Shown: piece by piece, positions 17,587 through 27,266 of the stretch
Position numbering within the stretch: position 1 is the stretch's first letter
Layout of the letters: every line of letters begins with the position of its first letter
Made by a program: the position numbers and the translations under genes
The notes under the pieces: generated by a model
Database searches by the model: none
What the model was told of the DNA's origin: nothing
What the model saw: only the letters and a program-made list of their open reading frames with translations
From: JAWPMT01 sp965242775
Lineage (GTDB): Bacteria > Bacteroidota > Bacteroidia > Cytophagales > Cyclobacteriaceae
Assembly: GCA_965242775.1 (NCBI GenBank)
Contig: CBDETI010000015.1
Coordinates: 150,913 to 214,912, forward strand
DNA: 64,000 nucleotides
Direction: 5' to 3'

Positions 17587-18294
17587 TCAATTCAACTTCA
17601 GTTTGTTCCATAATAACTGCTCTTCCACAAATTGGCGATGATCCTTATCTGTAAGGATTTCGAGTAACTCCAGGGAAGCCGGATAACTAACAAGACTTCC
17701 ATTAGAGGATAAGATCTTTCCATCAAGTACATAATCTACTTTCTGGTCATCCTGTACCCGCATGTCAGGGTAGTCAGCCTGCAGGCTTTTGCCTCCTCCT
17801 ACATAGGTCACCACCTTTCGCCCTTTCGCAACGCCAGACTCACCCAACATAAAAGCCCCTGCACAATGGCTTGCGATGTAGTCCACTTCAGCACCGTGTA
17901 TTCGAATAAAATCGATCAACACTGAATCCTCAACTTGCTGATCTGGGCGAAAGGAGCTCGGTATGACCAGAACTTGAAGTTTCGACACTTCGGAGAGTCG
18001 CAGGTCCGGCTGAATGCTAAGGCCCTCTTCGCTTCGGTAAAGCTTATCTTCTTTGGCTATGGTAACGACATTGAAAAGTGCCATGCCATCAGCATTTGCC
18101 TTTGTGAACACATCAACTGGTGCCAAGATCTCGGAGGCGAGAAACCCTTCGAAGACCAGAATTCCTATCGTAGGTAGTTTGGGGTCTAATTTTTTCATCA
18201 TGTCATCTGAATTTATTTTTGTCTCTGTTGACGCAGACTGGCCGCATCCTACAGCGAAAGTCAGTATCAATCGTAATCGAATAATTCCCTCCAT
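17587..18294 (-). CDS. DJ-1/PfpI-family lipoprotein
   Basis: 235 residues. The N-terminus has a short signal with a lipobox-like FAVGC, suggesting a lipid-anchored envelope protein, which is unusual for the family. The class I glutamine-amidotransferase-like domain spans about 40-220 (IGILVFEGFLASEILAPVDVF, VLVIPSS, and the nucleophile elbow ASHCAGAFMLGESG with Cys). It resembles the ligand-binding N-terminal half of GATase1-AraC regulators, and an AraC gene lies just upstream, but here the two are separate proteins. The following cupin gene starts two bases after its stop. Confidence 0.8.
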   Translation of the reverse strand: MEGIIRLRLILTFAVGCGQSASTETKINSDDMMKKLDPKLPTIGILVFEGFLASEILAPVDVFTKANADGMALFNVVTIAKEDKLYRSEEGLSIQPDLRLSEVSKLQVLVIPSSFRPDQQVEDSVLIDFIRIHGAEVDYIASHCAGAFMLGESGVAKGRKVVTYVGGGKSLQADYPDMRVQDDQKVDYVLDGKILSSNGSLVSYPASLELLEILTDKDHRQFVEEQLLWNKLKLN

Positions 18295-18379
18295 ATTTTC
18301 CGGTTTTGTTTATTCTGGGCAAATGTCCTACATAGCCCAAACCATCGGAATGGAGGTTTTTCAGAAAAACATGTAATAT

Positions 18380-19165
18380 TCAATCAAGTTGCGCCCGGAA
18401 GGTTTTGGGCGACACGCCAGTCTGCTTTTTGAAGAAATTAGAAAAGTAGAAGGGATCATTAAAGCCAAGCTTATACGCGATCTGCTTGACATTCAACGAG
18501 TCATAAATCAATAACCGCTTAGCTTCAGAAGCGATCAGTCCGTAAATGACCATTTGGGCTGTTTTCCCCGTATGAGTCTTGGCTTGCTCATTTAATTTTT
18601 GTTCCGTTGTTTTCAGTTGCTGTGCGTATTCTGCCAGGGTAAAGCTAGCATCAAATGATGCCCTGACCAGTTCCAGAAATTTCAAAAAGAGTGCATTGGG
18701 TCTCCAAATTTGGTCGCCTCGGCTCACTTTGGCCCGGTTAATCGCCACGAGTATTAACTCAATCCTGGAATGCACTGATGTCAGATACTGGTAAGGCTTT
18801 GAGGCCAATTCCTGTTTTATCAGCCCTAGTTGGAAGGATACCGTAGTATGATCTTCAATTTTGATCACCTGGTTGTCATCAAAATGGCAGAACAAGCCAT
18901 TTTCGAAGATCAACTCTAAGTCCTTGTCATCCTTGCAAAAAAAGTCGTAGGTAAATTCAAGGACATGACCTTCTGCCGTATTTGCTCCTTTGAGAAAATG
19001 CACCTGACCGGAAGTAACAGTTACAAGTTCATGTTGACGCAGGTTGAAGTCCTTACCGTCTATTTGTATGCTGACATTTCCCTTCTCACACCAAATCAGG
19101 ACGTGTCTCATCACTCGCCTGGGCAAGGCAATATCCGACACTGCTATATCCTTTATCTGAACCAA
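18380..19165 (-). CDS. AraC-family transcriptional regulator
   Basis: 261 residues from a TTG start (an in-frame stop lies just upstream; the first internal Met is at residue 18). N-terminal cupin-like sensor region (VLIWCEKGNVSIQIDGKDFNL, ELVTVTSGQVHFL), then a C-terminal AraC double HTH with the signature YDSLNVKQIAYKLGFNDPFYFSNFFKKQTGVSPKTFR quoted here in outline: YKLGF.DP.YFSNFFKK. Likely controls the DJ-1/cupin pair 85 bases downstream on the same strand, an inference from proximity. Confidence 0.88.
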   Translation of the reverse strand: MVQIKDIAVSDIALPRRVMRHVLIWCEKGNVSIQIDGKDFNLRQHELVTVTSGQVHFLKGANTAEGHVLEFTYDFFCKDDKDLELIFENGLFCHFDDNQVIKIEDHTTVSFQLGLIKQELASKPYQYLTSVHSRIELILVAINRAKVSRGDQIWRPNALFLKFLELVRASFDASFTLAEYAQQLKTTEQKLNEQAKTHTGKTAQMVIYGLIASEAKRLLIYDSLNVKQIAYKLGFNDPFYFSNFFKKQTGVSPKTFRAQLD

Positions 19166-19373
19166 TTTTCTAAGTTATGTGATCGTCCTCTCACCAGCCT
19201 TCCTCAATGGGCACCAAATCCTACAAACATCGCAATCCTGCGCACTGCTGGCAATAGATAAACTTGAGAAAATCATGTAATATTCTCCGGTTTTTTCCCC
19301 GAACGCAATCAAGGGGATCCTTTGGATCAAGGAACAATGAGGCTGGGCGCTTTTTAGATCCTTCTTTCAGAAC

Positions 19374-19841
19374 TCACTCACCAGCTGATGTATCTTCCGC
19401 ACCCTGGGATTCCACGAAACCCTTGAAGTTCTCCATCCATTTTCGGGCGGGCTTTTCAAACATACCAGGAAAAAGTATAGCCATTAACCTAGGCATTACC
19501 CAATCGATCCTGGTGTATTCAACTTTTACCTTGTATCTGGTCGTTCCTTTCTCCAATTCGGTGAACTCCACCTTCATCGTGTTGTCCATGTGTTTGTGAT
19601 GATAGAATGCCTCAAAGGATCCTGGAAGCTTATTGCTTACGATTGTCTCTTGTAGTACCATTTCATGCTTACCATTCTGATAGTACATCTTCGAGATGGC
19701 ACCTACCTTACCCTGTTCTCCTTTTTCCAATTCCTTTCTGACAAATCCTTCCTGGTATTCCCCAAGATATTGGGGGTCGGCAAAAATTGCCGTTACCACC
19801 TGTATTGGTTGGTGAATGTCGATGTAACCTTCAAATTTCAT
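19374..19841 (-). CDS. SRPBCC (START-like) family protein
   Basis: 155 residues, cytoplasmic. The pattern at the N-terminus (IDIHQPIQVVTAIFADPQYL) and the C-terminal helix (WVMPRLMAILFPGMFEKPARKWMENFKGF) match polyketide-cyclase/SRPBCC hydrophobic-pocket proteins, used for binding lipids or hydrophobic ligands. No function can be assigned. It is followed on the same strand by about 200 bases of non-coding DNA and preceded by a membrane AraC gene. Confidence 0.75.
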   Translation of the reverse strand: MKFEGYIDIHQPIQVVTAIFADPQYLGEYQEGFVRKELEKGEQGKVGAISKMYYQNGKHEMVLQETIVSNKLPGSFEAFYHHKHMDNTMKVEFTELEKGTTRYKVKVEYTRIDWVMPRLMAILFPGMFEKPARKWMENFKGFVESQGAEDTSAGE

Positions 19842-19918
19842 GACTATTGATTTGGTTGACGGCTATTTTAGGTGAGCGCGATCAAAAGCAGGTAACCAAA
19901 CGAATTTGTACCCTGAAT

Positions 19919-21031
19919 TCAGGTGTTTTTTTGAGTCTGGCGATCCTTCGCAATAGTATCGCGATAATATGTTGGGGATTTTCCGGTGATCTTCTTGAAG
20001 GTTCTATAGAAACTGACCTTATTGTTAAACCCCGATCTTAATCCCAACTCCGTGACCTGCACATTCACTAAGCTGTCATCCATCATCAGCGCTATCACCT
20101 GCTCAACCCTGTACTGGTTGATCAAACCCTTAAATGTGGTACCAAAACTTTGATTGATCACCTCAGATACATATTTCCGCGGCAAGGACAAGGAAGCGGC
20201 AAACATCTCCAGGTTCAAGGTATCATTCAGGTAGTCTTTTTCCGTTTCCAATCGCTTCTTTATTTTTTCACCATCCTTCGAAAGTTGCTTCAGATCGTGC
20301 TGAAACCGGCCGTCCCGAGAATCCATAAGTTTGGATCTGGCCAGGAAATTATAAGCAATCGACTGGATTAGAAAAGTCATCAATAACATACTGACCTCAT
20401 TGATGTAAGCAAATTCCACCCAACCGGTTGGTCGCAACACAAAATGCACCAGCTGTACAAGCAAAAGTCCCACATAGAGATATAGGACCTTTAAAAACCA
20501 GTTGGCCTGCCCGTTGCTTTTAATGTGGCTCTTGTAAATGCGCAAGGCCCTAATACTGACAAATAAGTAAGCGCCGATATACAAAAAGAAGGACAGGAAA
20601 AACCAAAAATTGAAATTGGTATACGCTGGTACGTAATGAATAAATGCAGATACTTTGGCCACCTTCTCAGCTCCCGGCAAAGCGTAAAACGGCACATTAA
20701 GAAGCAACATGAACAAAAACGGTATTGCGTGGGCCAATTGCGCCCGCATGATCCGGTACGTAGGCTGCGTCATGGAAAGCGCCAGGAAATATAGAATGGC
20801 AGGCTTTAGAAAACTGATCGGATAGCTTATTCCCAACAAATGGGGAATCACGTTCATCATGCCGGTCTCGGCCAGCAAACGCTCAATCAATGTAAAGCCC
20901 TCGATAACCAGAAAAAACGCAAACAATCGGGTGGAGATCTGCCGACCGTTGACAATCAAAATAACCGCCAGGAAAAACGCCTGCAACGCACCAAAAGCGA
21001 TGAGCACATGAACTAATAAATTCACATCCAT
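19919..21031 (-). CDS. Membrane-anchored AraC-type regulator
   Basis: 370 residues. Seven or so hydrophobic segments fill residues 1-225 (VHVLIAFGALQAFFLAVILIV to MLLMTFLIQSIAYNFL), then a linker with a charged helix (LKQLSKDGEKIKKRLETEKDYL) and a C-terminal HTH_18 domain (LSLPRKYVSEVINQSFGTTF, LRSGFNNKVSFYRTFKKITGKSP). This architecture is common in Bacteroidota and probably senses a membrane or external signal and regulates directly from the inner membrane. Targets are unknown; the neighbouring SRPBCC gene downstream is a candidate. Confidence 0.88.
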   Translation of the reverse strand: MDVNLLVHVLIAFGALQAFFLAVILIVNGRQISTRLFAFFLVIEGFTLIERLLAETGMMNVIPHLLGISYPISFLKPAILYFLALSMTQPTYRIMRAQLAHAIPFLFMLLLNVPFYALPGAEKVAKVSAFIHYVPAYTNFNFWFFLSFFLYIGAYLFVSIRALRIYKSHIKSNGQANWFLKVLYLYVGLLLVQLVHFVLRPTGWVEFAYINEVSMLLMTFLIQSIAYNFLARSKLMDSRDGRFQHDLKQLSKDGEKIKKRLETEKDYLNDTLNLEMFAASLSLPRKYVSEVINQSFGTTFKGLINQYRVEQVIALMMDDSLVNVQVTELGLRSGFNNKVSFYRTFKKITGKSPTYYRDTIAKDRQTQKNT

Positions 21032-21212
21032 GCGATCAATTTTATAAAATCCGAACTGAACAAAAAATAGTATTTTGTGATTATGTCAACAGCGTGATCA
21101 CGCTAAACCCATGGCTAAACCCAAATCGTAATTACCATACAGTTAGCACTGGTTCTTTTTGTGCGAATATATTCCCTAACTTCCCATTAGTTATTTAGCT
21201 AACACCTCCGCC

Positions 21213-21596
21213 ATGTACAAAATAGAGCGCAAAACCTATGGCGTGAAATTGACCTTTTCCGGATTTATTCCGCCTGATGAAATGTCGGCTTATAAGAAGG
21301 AATTCAAGCAAGTTCTGGACACCTTACCGGAGAAATTCGGGCTGCTTAGCGATATGCGTGAGATGAAACCGCTGCCGCCTGAAAGCCAAGCCATTCTTAG
21401 CGCAAACCCCGAGCTCACCGAAAACAGAATCGAGAGGTCTGCTACCATCTCTGACAGTACCCTAGTCAAAATGCAGGCAAAGCGACTGACTACTGAATGG
21501 AATCTGGATCAGACCAAAAGGTATATCGATGCCTCCAAGCATACCAACTGGGAAACCATGGCAGAAGCATGGATCGCCAATGGCGTAGAGCCCTAA
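21213..21596 (+). CDS. Hypothetical cytoplasmic protein, STAS/SpoIIAA-like length
   Basis: 127 residues, no signal or membrane segment. The beginning (YKIERKTYGVKLTFSGFIPPDEMSAYKKEF) with alternating strand and helix is reminiscent of SpoIIAA-like/STAS folds that start with a strand-turn-helix, but no diagnostic motif supports this. Probably monocistronic: the neighbours on both sides are on the other strand. Confidence 0.6.
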   Translation: MYKIERKTYGVKLTFSGFIPPDEMSAYKKEFKQVLDTLPEKFGLLSDMREMKPLPPESQAILSANPELTENRIERSATISDSTLVKMQAKRLTTEWNLDQTKRYIDASKHTNWETMAEAWIANGVEP

Positions 21597-21649
21597 GCAC
21601 TTTGCCTGTAGCGAGGCGACTATTGTGTGGTCTCGGGGTTATGAGTGAT

Positions 21650-22504
21650 TTAAATTCTCGTGGCAGTTAATATGGGATTTGGATGGTGGATCGTCAATGA
21701 TTTCATCACAGCTCCCTCTTTCTTGAATTCGATCACCACGGAAAGTGCACCACTGGGGGAGAAACGGGCATCTCCGACTTTATTTAGCGGTGATCCGAAT
21801 TGACCATACCTGCCAATCTGAAGCATTTTGCGCATGTTCAGGCTGACCTCAAGCACTTCACTTTCTTCCTCCCCGAACCTGTACTTACCCAGGTATAACG
21901 CCTTTTCATCCTCCGTCATGGACATACCCTGAGGTCCCAGGTCAGCATCGCCAAGTGCTTCGAGATACGAGATTAGCCGATTGCTCTTGGCTTTCTGGCT
22001 GCCACTTGCATCTCGCCGCAATCGGTTTTTGGCATGTTGAAGTAAGGTAATACCGTGTGGGCCTCTGGTTTTTTGGATGCCCGGAAAGGCTTCTATCATG
22101 GACTTAACCACCTCATACTCTCCCATCATGGCATAGGTAAAAATATCAGGCCTGGCACCATTGTTCATGAGATATGAGGCAATGTCCGTTCTGGCCATGT
22201 GGGAAGCTGCACCCAGCGCGGATTCGAAATCTCCAAACCCCCAATCCCACGTGGCTGTGGCAAGTTCAGGTTTATTCGAAACCAGTTCTTTTACCTTTTC
22301 CAAATCGCTATGGGCTGCACCTACTACGCTTTGAACTTGCTCATCATCGATGGCCGGATACCGGTAAAAAACGCTTTCCTGACTTTCATTCCAGGGGTGT
22401 GAACTACCTCCCCTGGCCAGCGCCAAATCCGCTGTTGAAAGTGTGGCGAGTCCCAATACACCACGTTTTACAAATTTCCTACGATTGGACATATTTGATG
22501 CCAT
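21650..22504 (-). CDS. Tat-signal protein with ankyrin-like repeats
   Basis: 284 residues. The twin-arginine signal NRRKFVKRGVLGLATLS is near the start (Met5 at 22492 is an equally good initiator). Residues about 55-165 hold helical pairs of ankyrin type (VVGAAHSDLEKVKELVSNKPELAT, ALGAASHMARTDIASYLMNNGARPD, AMMGEYEVVKSMIEAFPGI). The C-terminal part (EKALYLGKYRFGEEESEVLEV) looks like a small beta domain often seen in Bacteroidota beta-lactamase-like proteins. Likely periplasmic; function unknown. Confidence 0.7.
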   Translation of the reverse strand: MASNMSNRRKFVKRGVLGLATLSTADLALARGGSSHPWNESQESVFYRYPAIDDEQVQSVVGAAHSDLEKVKELVSNKPELATATWDWGFGDFESALGAASHMARTDIASYLMNNGARPDIFTYAMMGEYEVVKSMIEAFPGIQKTRGPHGITLLQHAKNRLRRDASGSQKAKSNRLISYLEALGDADLGPQGMSMTEDEKALYLGKYRFGEEESEVLEVSLNMRKMLQIGRYGQFGSPLNKVGDARFSPSGALSVVIEFKKEGAVMKSLTIHHPNPILTATRI

Positions 22505-22727
22505 AGACTTATGATTGTGTTAGTACCGTCTTCGACGGCAGGGCAAATCGCATGACCGTCTCACTTTTAAAACGATCTCCCTAGGCTCCCTTTTTCAGAA
22601 TTATGCGAATAGGTGATCTCACTATTTCGATAACAATGTTTTTCATGCCAGAACAGGGTATTCCCTTACCTGAAAACCGGTGTAAAACCTCCTATGCCCT
22701 CTGGTATCACTAAATTGGACCCTGGAA

Positions 22728-23765
22728 ATGTCAATTCGCCAGGAAGTTCTTATTCACGTCCTTTTTTGGATCGCCTACATGGGCATCTTCACATTTGTGG
22801 AGGGGGGTTATGACCATGAATTCAAGGAGGCATTTTACTTTGAACTGGCCTTTTTTCCCTTCAGGCTTTTTACGACCTATCTCAACTATTTCTGGCTCCT
22901 ACCTTGGTTCTTGCTGAAGCGCAGGTTCGCGCGTTATATCATCTACTCTATTTTAAGCATCATTATAGCCAGCTTCCTTCATCGCCTACTGATACATTCC
23001 TACCTCAGTGACCTTTTATTTCCAGGATGGGAACGAGGCGACTTTTGGACGATGTATAAGTTCTTACAATCAGCAATGATTATTACTTCACCCGCTATAT
23101 TCATTATTGGTCTGGCTGTTATGTCGAGGTGGGTATCGAGTGAACGAAAGGCAGAAATGCTTCGAAATGGTAAGGTCAAGGCGGAATTGAGCTACCTACG
23201 ATCTCAGATCAATCCCCACTTCTTTTTCAACACATTAAACAATTTATATGGCCTGGCACTCAAGAAATCTGATAAAACGCCCGAGGTGGTTTTGAAGCTT
23301 TCTGAGCTAATGAGTTATATACTTTATGAAGCTGATCATGACCGGATCGCACTATCCAAGGAAATAGATCAAATAGAGCGATACGTTGGGCTTGAACAAA
23401 TAAGGTATGGCAATCGCTTCACCGTGGATATGGAAGTCCTCGGCGACATTGACGCTTTGGAAATTCCTCCGTTGCTGCTATTGCCATTTGTCGAAAATAG
23501 TTTCAAACATGGTGTAAACAAGAGCTCGCGGGACGGTGCCATTTCCATACGAATTGAAATGCAAGAGCGTGACTTCCATTTTAGGGTCTCCAACAAAGTG
23601 ATTGCCAATCAAAGACCACCTATTGATACGTCCGGCCATAATGGACTGGGTATTGCCAATGTAAGAAAAAGGCTGATGCTTCTCTTCCCAGATAAACACG
23701 ACTTAAACTACCACGAGACCGAAGGTGAATTTATCGTAAATCTCCACATAACCGACCTGGCATGA
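22728..23765 (+). CDS. LytS-type sensor histidine kinase
   Basis: 345 residues. Four hydrophobic segments in residues 1-135 form a membrane sensor, followed by a His_kinase (PF06580) domain: RSQINPHFFFNTLNNLYGL with phospho-accepting His164, and an ATPase with the N-box LLPFVENSFKHG and a late GLGIANVRKRL. It pairs with the LytTR regulator gene that starts in its stop codon (ATGA overlap at 23762). The sensor part has no recognisable ligand domain. Confidence 0.92.
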   Translation: MSIRQEVLIHVLFWIAYMGIFTFVEGGYDHEFKEAFYFELAFFPFRLFTTYLNYFWLLPWFLLKRRFARYIIYSILSIIIASFLHRLLIHSYLSDLLFPGWERGDFWTMYKFLQSAMIITSPAIFIIGLAVMSRWVSSERKAEMLRNGKVKAELSYLRSQINPHFFFNTLNNLYGLALKKSDKTPEVVLKLSELMSYILYEADHDRIALSKEIDQIERYVGLEQIRYGNRFTVDMEVLGDIDALEIPPLLLLPFVENSFKHGVNKSSRDGAISIRIEMQERDFHFRVSNKVIANQRPPIDTSGHNGLGIANVRKRLMLLFPDKHDLNYHETEGEFIVNLHITDLA

Positions 23766-24453
23766 AAATCCAATGTTTGATCATAGATGATGAGCCAATA
23801 GCGCAGGAAATAATTGAAAAGTACCTGGAACCGCTTGACCAACTAGTCGTAACAGGCAAATGCATCAATGCTTTAGAGGCAAATAATGTACTTCAAAAGC
23901 AGTCTGTGGATTTGATCTTTTTAGATATTGAGATGCCGCATTTAACTGGACTGGCTTTCCTAAAAAACCTGGCGAATCCTCCCAAAGTGATCATTACAAC
24001 GGCCTACCGCGATTATGCCCTGGAGGGTTACGATCTGAATGTCGTGGACTACCTGCTGAAGCCCATTTCCTATGAGCGATTCCTCAAGGCCATTAACAAG
24101 GTATTATCCTCAGGTATGGCCCAGCGCTCCAGGTCAACCCTATATCTATATCAAAGTTGACATGAAAATGGTCAAGGTGGAGCTAAGCAAGATATTGTAC
24201 ATAGAGGGACTCAGTAACTACGTGAAATTCTTTACAGAGGGAAAAACACTCATTAGTTATCAGAAACTGACCTACCTGGAAGAAATATTACCTTCAGACC
24301 AATTCATTCGATCACACAGATCTTACATTGTAAACATTCACCAAATCAACGCTTTCACTGCGACAGATCTCGAAATTGGAAAAGGCGGAGTTACCTATTG
24401 GCGGGAAGTATCGGGAGCAACTGAATACTGTCCTGGCTCGCAACAGGCTATGA
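23762..24453 (+). pseudogene. LytTR-family response regulator with two frameshifts
   Basis: Frame 1 (from 23762) is a normal receiver: IIDDEP, Asp55 in FLDIEMP, and LLKPISYERFLKA. It runs out of frame between about 24096 and 24140, after which another frame gives a normal LytTR domain (YIYIKVDMKMVKVELSKI, IEGLSNYVKFFT, FIRSHRSYIVNI). A second shift near 24382-24388 moves to the frame encoding ELPIGGKYREQL and the stop at 24451. Joined, the protein has ordinary length (about 230 residues) and no other defect, so indel errors in the sequence or a very recent inactivation are both possible. It is the cognate regulator of the LytS kinase. Confidence 0.8.
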
Positions 24454-24463
24454 TTGGTGCGAT

Positions 24464-25035
24464 CTACTTCTTGCGAACCGCACTCGAGCCGCCGGGAGTG
24501 CCCGCTTCGATCCACTCACCTCCGATGTAGGTCTCCGTTACCCAATCAATGGTGTCCCGGGGAAATTGGTATAAATGTTTCGCGATACAACCTGGTCCAT
24601 CCTTCCTCCTCTGGGTGAGGGATGGTTTTGTCACCTACTACATAGTTGACGGTATACAGCCGCTGCATTTGACCATTTTCCAACACCGTGTAGGTTCCGT
24701 CGAAAAATAGGTCTCCATCGTATTGATACTCGATCCAGGGGATGGTTTTGGTTCTTGGATTATAAGACAATCAAACCCTCAGAAAAGGGGATGTTGTCCT
24801 CTTCCGAAACAATACCTGTGGTCGAGTGAATGACCTTACGTTGCGTCCCCCACTTAAATGAAATGACCTGCAGGTCAACTAGCTTTGGGTTGTAAGCTAC
24901 TGCCGGATGGTCTGATGGCAGCAACCAGACGCCCATATAATAATCAAAGGCAACCAGTGGGTTATCAAGGCTTTGCGACCGGCTCATAATACCAGCCAAT
25001 AATGCAAAAGTCAGTACGAATAGCTTCTTCATCAA
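24464..25035 (-). pseudogene. Secreted hypothetical protein, two frameshifts
   Basis: Signal peptide MMKKLFVLTFALLAGIMSRS, then a soluble domain (FDYYMGVWLLP, TQRKVIHSTTGIVSEEDNIPFSEGLIV). The frame changes near 24766, continuing as YNPRTKTIPWIEYQYDGDLFFDG, and again near 24552, continuing as DTIDWVTETYIGGEWIEAG and ending at 24464. The reconstructed protein is about 190 residues with a lipocalin-like pattern (GVW near the start, repeated strands), similar in style to its neighbour at 25050. Function unknown. The fragments alone are 91 and 74 codons. Confidence 0.6.
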
Positions 25036-25049
25036 GTCAATTAGTTATT

Positions 25050-25583
25050 TCATTTTTCAGTTCTGGTCCAAAGCGACCTGTGCACCTCTCGCCAATCCTC
25101 CTCCTCCTTCATTTTTTGGAAAGTCACAGCCCTCATAGTATTGGGGCCATCGATATAATGAATGTCCTTGGTATAGTAAGTCCGGCCATCCGCCATCGTA
25201 GACCTAAATTGGATATCAAGGTGTTTCCCTTCGTGGGGTTTGATAGTACCTACGCTGGTTTCTCCCCAGCTGGCACGTTGAACAAAAAAGATGTTGGAAT
25301 CAGCAGGGTTTACAAAATTCCAAATCTCTGTGAGCAGGACGGTATCGCCATTGTTCCTCACACCTCCAATCAAACCGTAGACAGATTCCAGGTTCAGTCC
25401 ATTGTGAAAGTCCATGAAAAACTGCTTAAATCCTTCAGGTCTATGATCATTCTGGTCGTTGAGGGATGTCCAGATCCCTCCAACCGGATAATTGAGTAAT
25501 TCTTCAAGCGTCTGCTCTTGGGCACTTGCAAAAGACATGGAAGAAACAAAAAAAAGTAATACAAGTAGGCGCTTCACGATCAC
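25050..25583 (-). CDS. Secreted hypothetical protein
   Basis: 177 residues from a GTG at 25583 that overlaps the upstream stop (GTGA); a second GTG two codons later is possible. Signal peptide LLVLLFFVSSMSFASAQ. The mature part begins LEELLNYPVGGIWTSLND and contains repeated polar strands (IWNFVNPADSNIFFVQRASWG, YYTKDIHYIDGPNTMRAVTF), again of lipocalin/DUF1579-like style. This is the one intact gene in a row of frameshifted ones. Probably in an operon with the genes on both sides. Confidence 0.65.
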   Translation of the reverse strand: MIVKRLLVLLFFVSSMSFASAQEQTLEELLNYPVGGIWTSLNDQNDHRPEGFKQFFMDFHNGLNLESVYGLIGGVRNNGDTVLLTEIWNFVNPADSNIFFVQRASWGETSVGTIKPHEGKHLDIQFRSTMADGRTYYTKDIHYIDGPNTMRAVTFQKMKEEEDWREVHRSLWTRTEK

Positions 25584-26571
25584 TCAAACTTAGTTTTCAG
25601 GATGACTACCTCATACAATTGATCCAGCGGGAATAGGCTCCCATCTTCCGTGAATCGGTCAAACTGGGCATTGGCGACGAAGTAGAATTCTGAACCCACA
25701 ACTACCTCCGGTAGTAGGGCGATCCATCATCGGATGGTTCTGCTCGAGCACCTTGTCACTGACAATTGTCGTGTGCCTCTTGTTGAGTCGAAAACGCCGG
25801 ACAGTCTTCGCTCCTGATTGAACACCTACTAGTGAGTTTTGGTAATAATACAAACCGTCCATGCCGCCTTTTCCACTTACCTCCAGCCCTTCCGGCACGA
25901 TTACCTCCGAAACTGTTTTATCGCGGGTATCTATCCTTGCGATACCTGCCGAATGCGCAACAAACAATATAGGTTGATCCGGCACTTTGGTAATTCCATT
26001 TGGAAACTTGATCGAAGCATCTGTCACAAAAACCTCCAGTTGATCGGTCGCAGCTGCTATGCTGTAAATCGCGGCCTCTTCAAACATGTGGGTGGCATAT
26101 ACATCGCCATTTTCCGCAATGACCAGGTCATTGAAAAAATGAACCTCTCCGTGAGCGTCCAGAACGTATTTCTTTATCAGACGGCCCGAGCCAAGATCAA
26201 ATTTGAAAATGCCGGCCGGCCTTCCCTCCACCTCATCGGTTTGATCGTACCCAACAAGATTACCGCCTCCGGAACTACAGACCCACAGGGTTCTACGCCG
26301 AGCATCTATCTTCATGCCAATGGTCATCCACAAACCATCCTGACGTTCGGCAATAAAGTCCCGGATACTGTCATCCTCACCCACCTGCAAGACCTTACCT
26401 TTTCCTGGTACTGCTGACGTAAAATGTGCTTGTGGCAGGATCGAAAGCTATGCTCTCCGGTAGTAAATCCTTTTCCGGTATGGTAAAGGCTACAAAGCTG
26501 TTGTTAACCGATTGACAAAAAGCAAACTGGGCGAGTACGGAGAAGAAAAAACAGCAAGATAATTTGGTCAT
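25580..26571 (-). pseudogene. Secreted SMP-30-like beta-propeller, two frameshifts
   Basis: Begins with a signal peptide (MTKLSCCFFFSVLAQFAFCQS) and SIAFDPATSTFYVSSTR, then shifts frame near 26395 into QVGEDDSIRDFIAERQDGLW, and continues through propeller blades typical of SMP-30/gluconolactonase-type proteins (GMKIDARRRTLWVCSS, FFNDLVIAENGDVYATH, FPNGITKVPDQPILFVAH, GMDGLYYYQNSLVGVQ). A second shift near 25715 restores GSEFYFVANAQFDRF and the stop at 25580. Whole length about 330 residues. A sugar-lactonase or binding role is only suggested by family. Frame breaks may be sequence errors. Confidence 0.7.
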
Positions 26572-26662
26572 ACCCCTAAAGTACGTGAGGTGTTTATTGG
26601 TCATTTTGTTCTTATTTGAATTCCGGAATAGCTTATCCCAATAGCAGTTGAGCTGATGTGAC

Positions 26663-27080
26663 TTAGAGGACTGCCTGATCAACACGGGTAGGCCACTCCT
26701 TTATGGTAAACTTTCCCGGACCTCCAAGCATGATCACAATGCTCATAATCACAAGATCAGCTGCCATGGCAGCATCGGAGAATATCTTGAATCCATGGGC
26801 AACACACTACCGCGACGAGCAACGGTCGAGCCTATCATCAATGCCCCGATCCTACTATAGAAACCGGTCAACACCATGAGTCCACCAAAAAACTCGAAAC
26901 ACTTGCCCAGCGGGGCAAGAATTGCCGGAAGCGGAATACCCCAAGGAGGAGGACAAAGCCTGTAAAGTCTTCCAATCCCCCAAAAAACAATACCGGAAAA
27001 CTGTGCCAAATGGCAGCAGTACCGAGAAACAATCGCAAGAAAGTGGGCGCGTATGGCGCCGATCTCAAGAAAAAATTCAT
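26663..27080 (-). pseudogene. doxX: DoxX-family membrane protein, two or more frameshifts
   Basis: Reassembled from three frames: MNFFLRSAPYAPTFLRLFLGT...GFVLLL, then (shift near 26940) GIPLPAILAPLGKCFEFFGGLMVLTGFYSRIG, then (shift near 26800-26820) HGFKIFSDAAMAADLVIMSIVIMLGGPGKFTI, ending at 26663. These match the order of helices and the EFFGG...L.TR motif of DoxX-like quinone/thiosulfate oxidoreductase-related membrane proteins. It sits at the end of the frame-broken stretch; the remaining 190 bases up to the next gene hold nothing I recognise. Confidence 0.65.
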
Positions 27081-27266
27081 AAATCGCGACGAGTTTTGTG
27101 TCAAATCACTCGACAAATAACTGAAATGGGATCGAGATCTTTTTGGCTATTATGCCGGTACGGGGATCTCAGCACCAGACAGCCTGCATTTTGATGCAAA
27201 ATCGATCAGGGTATCTTCCTTACTTTGAGGCATCAAAGCGGATAACGGTAGACTTTAAAACTCACG

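Noticed and set aside
25002..25499. 165-codon open frame on the plus strand
   Set aside because: Antisense to the intact secreted-protein gene at 25050-25583, which has a signal peptide.
25839..26417. 192-codon open frame on the plus strand
   Set aside because: Antisense to the SMP-30-like propeller; its protein has no signal, motif or plausible composition.
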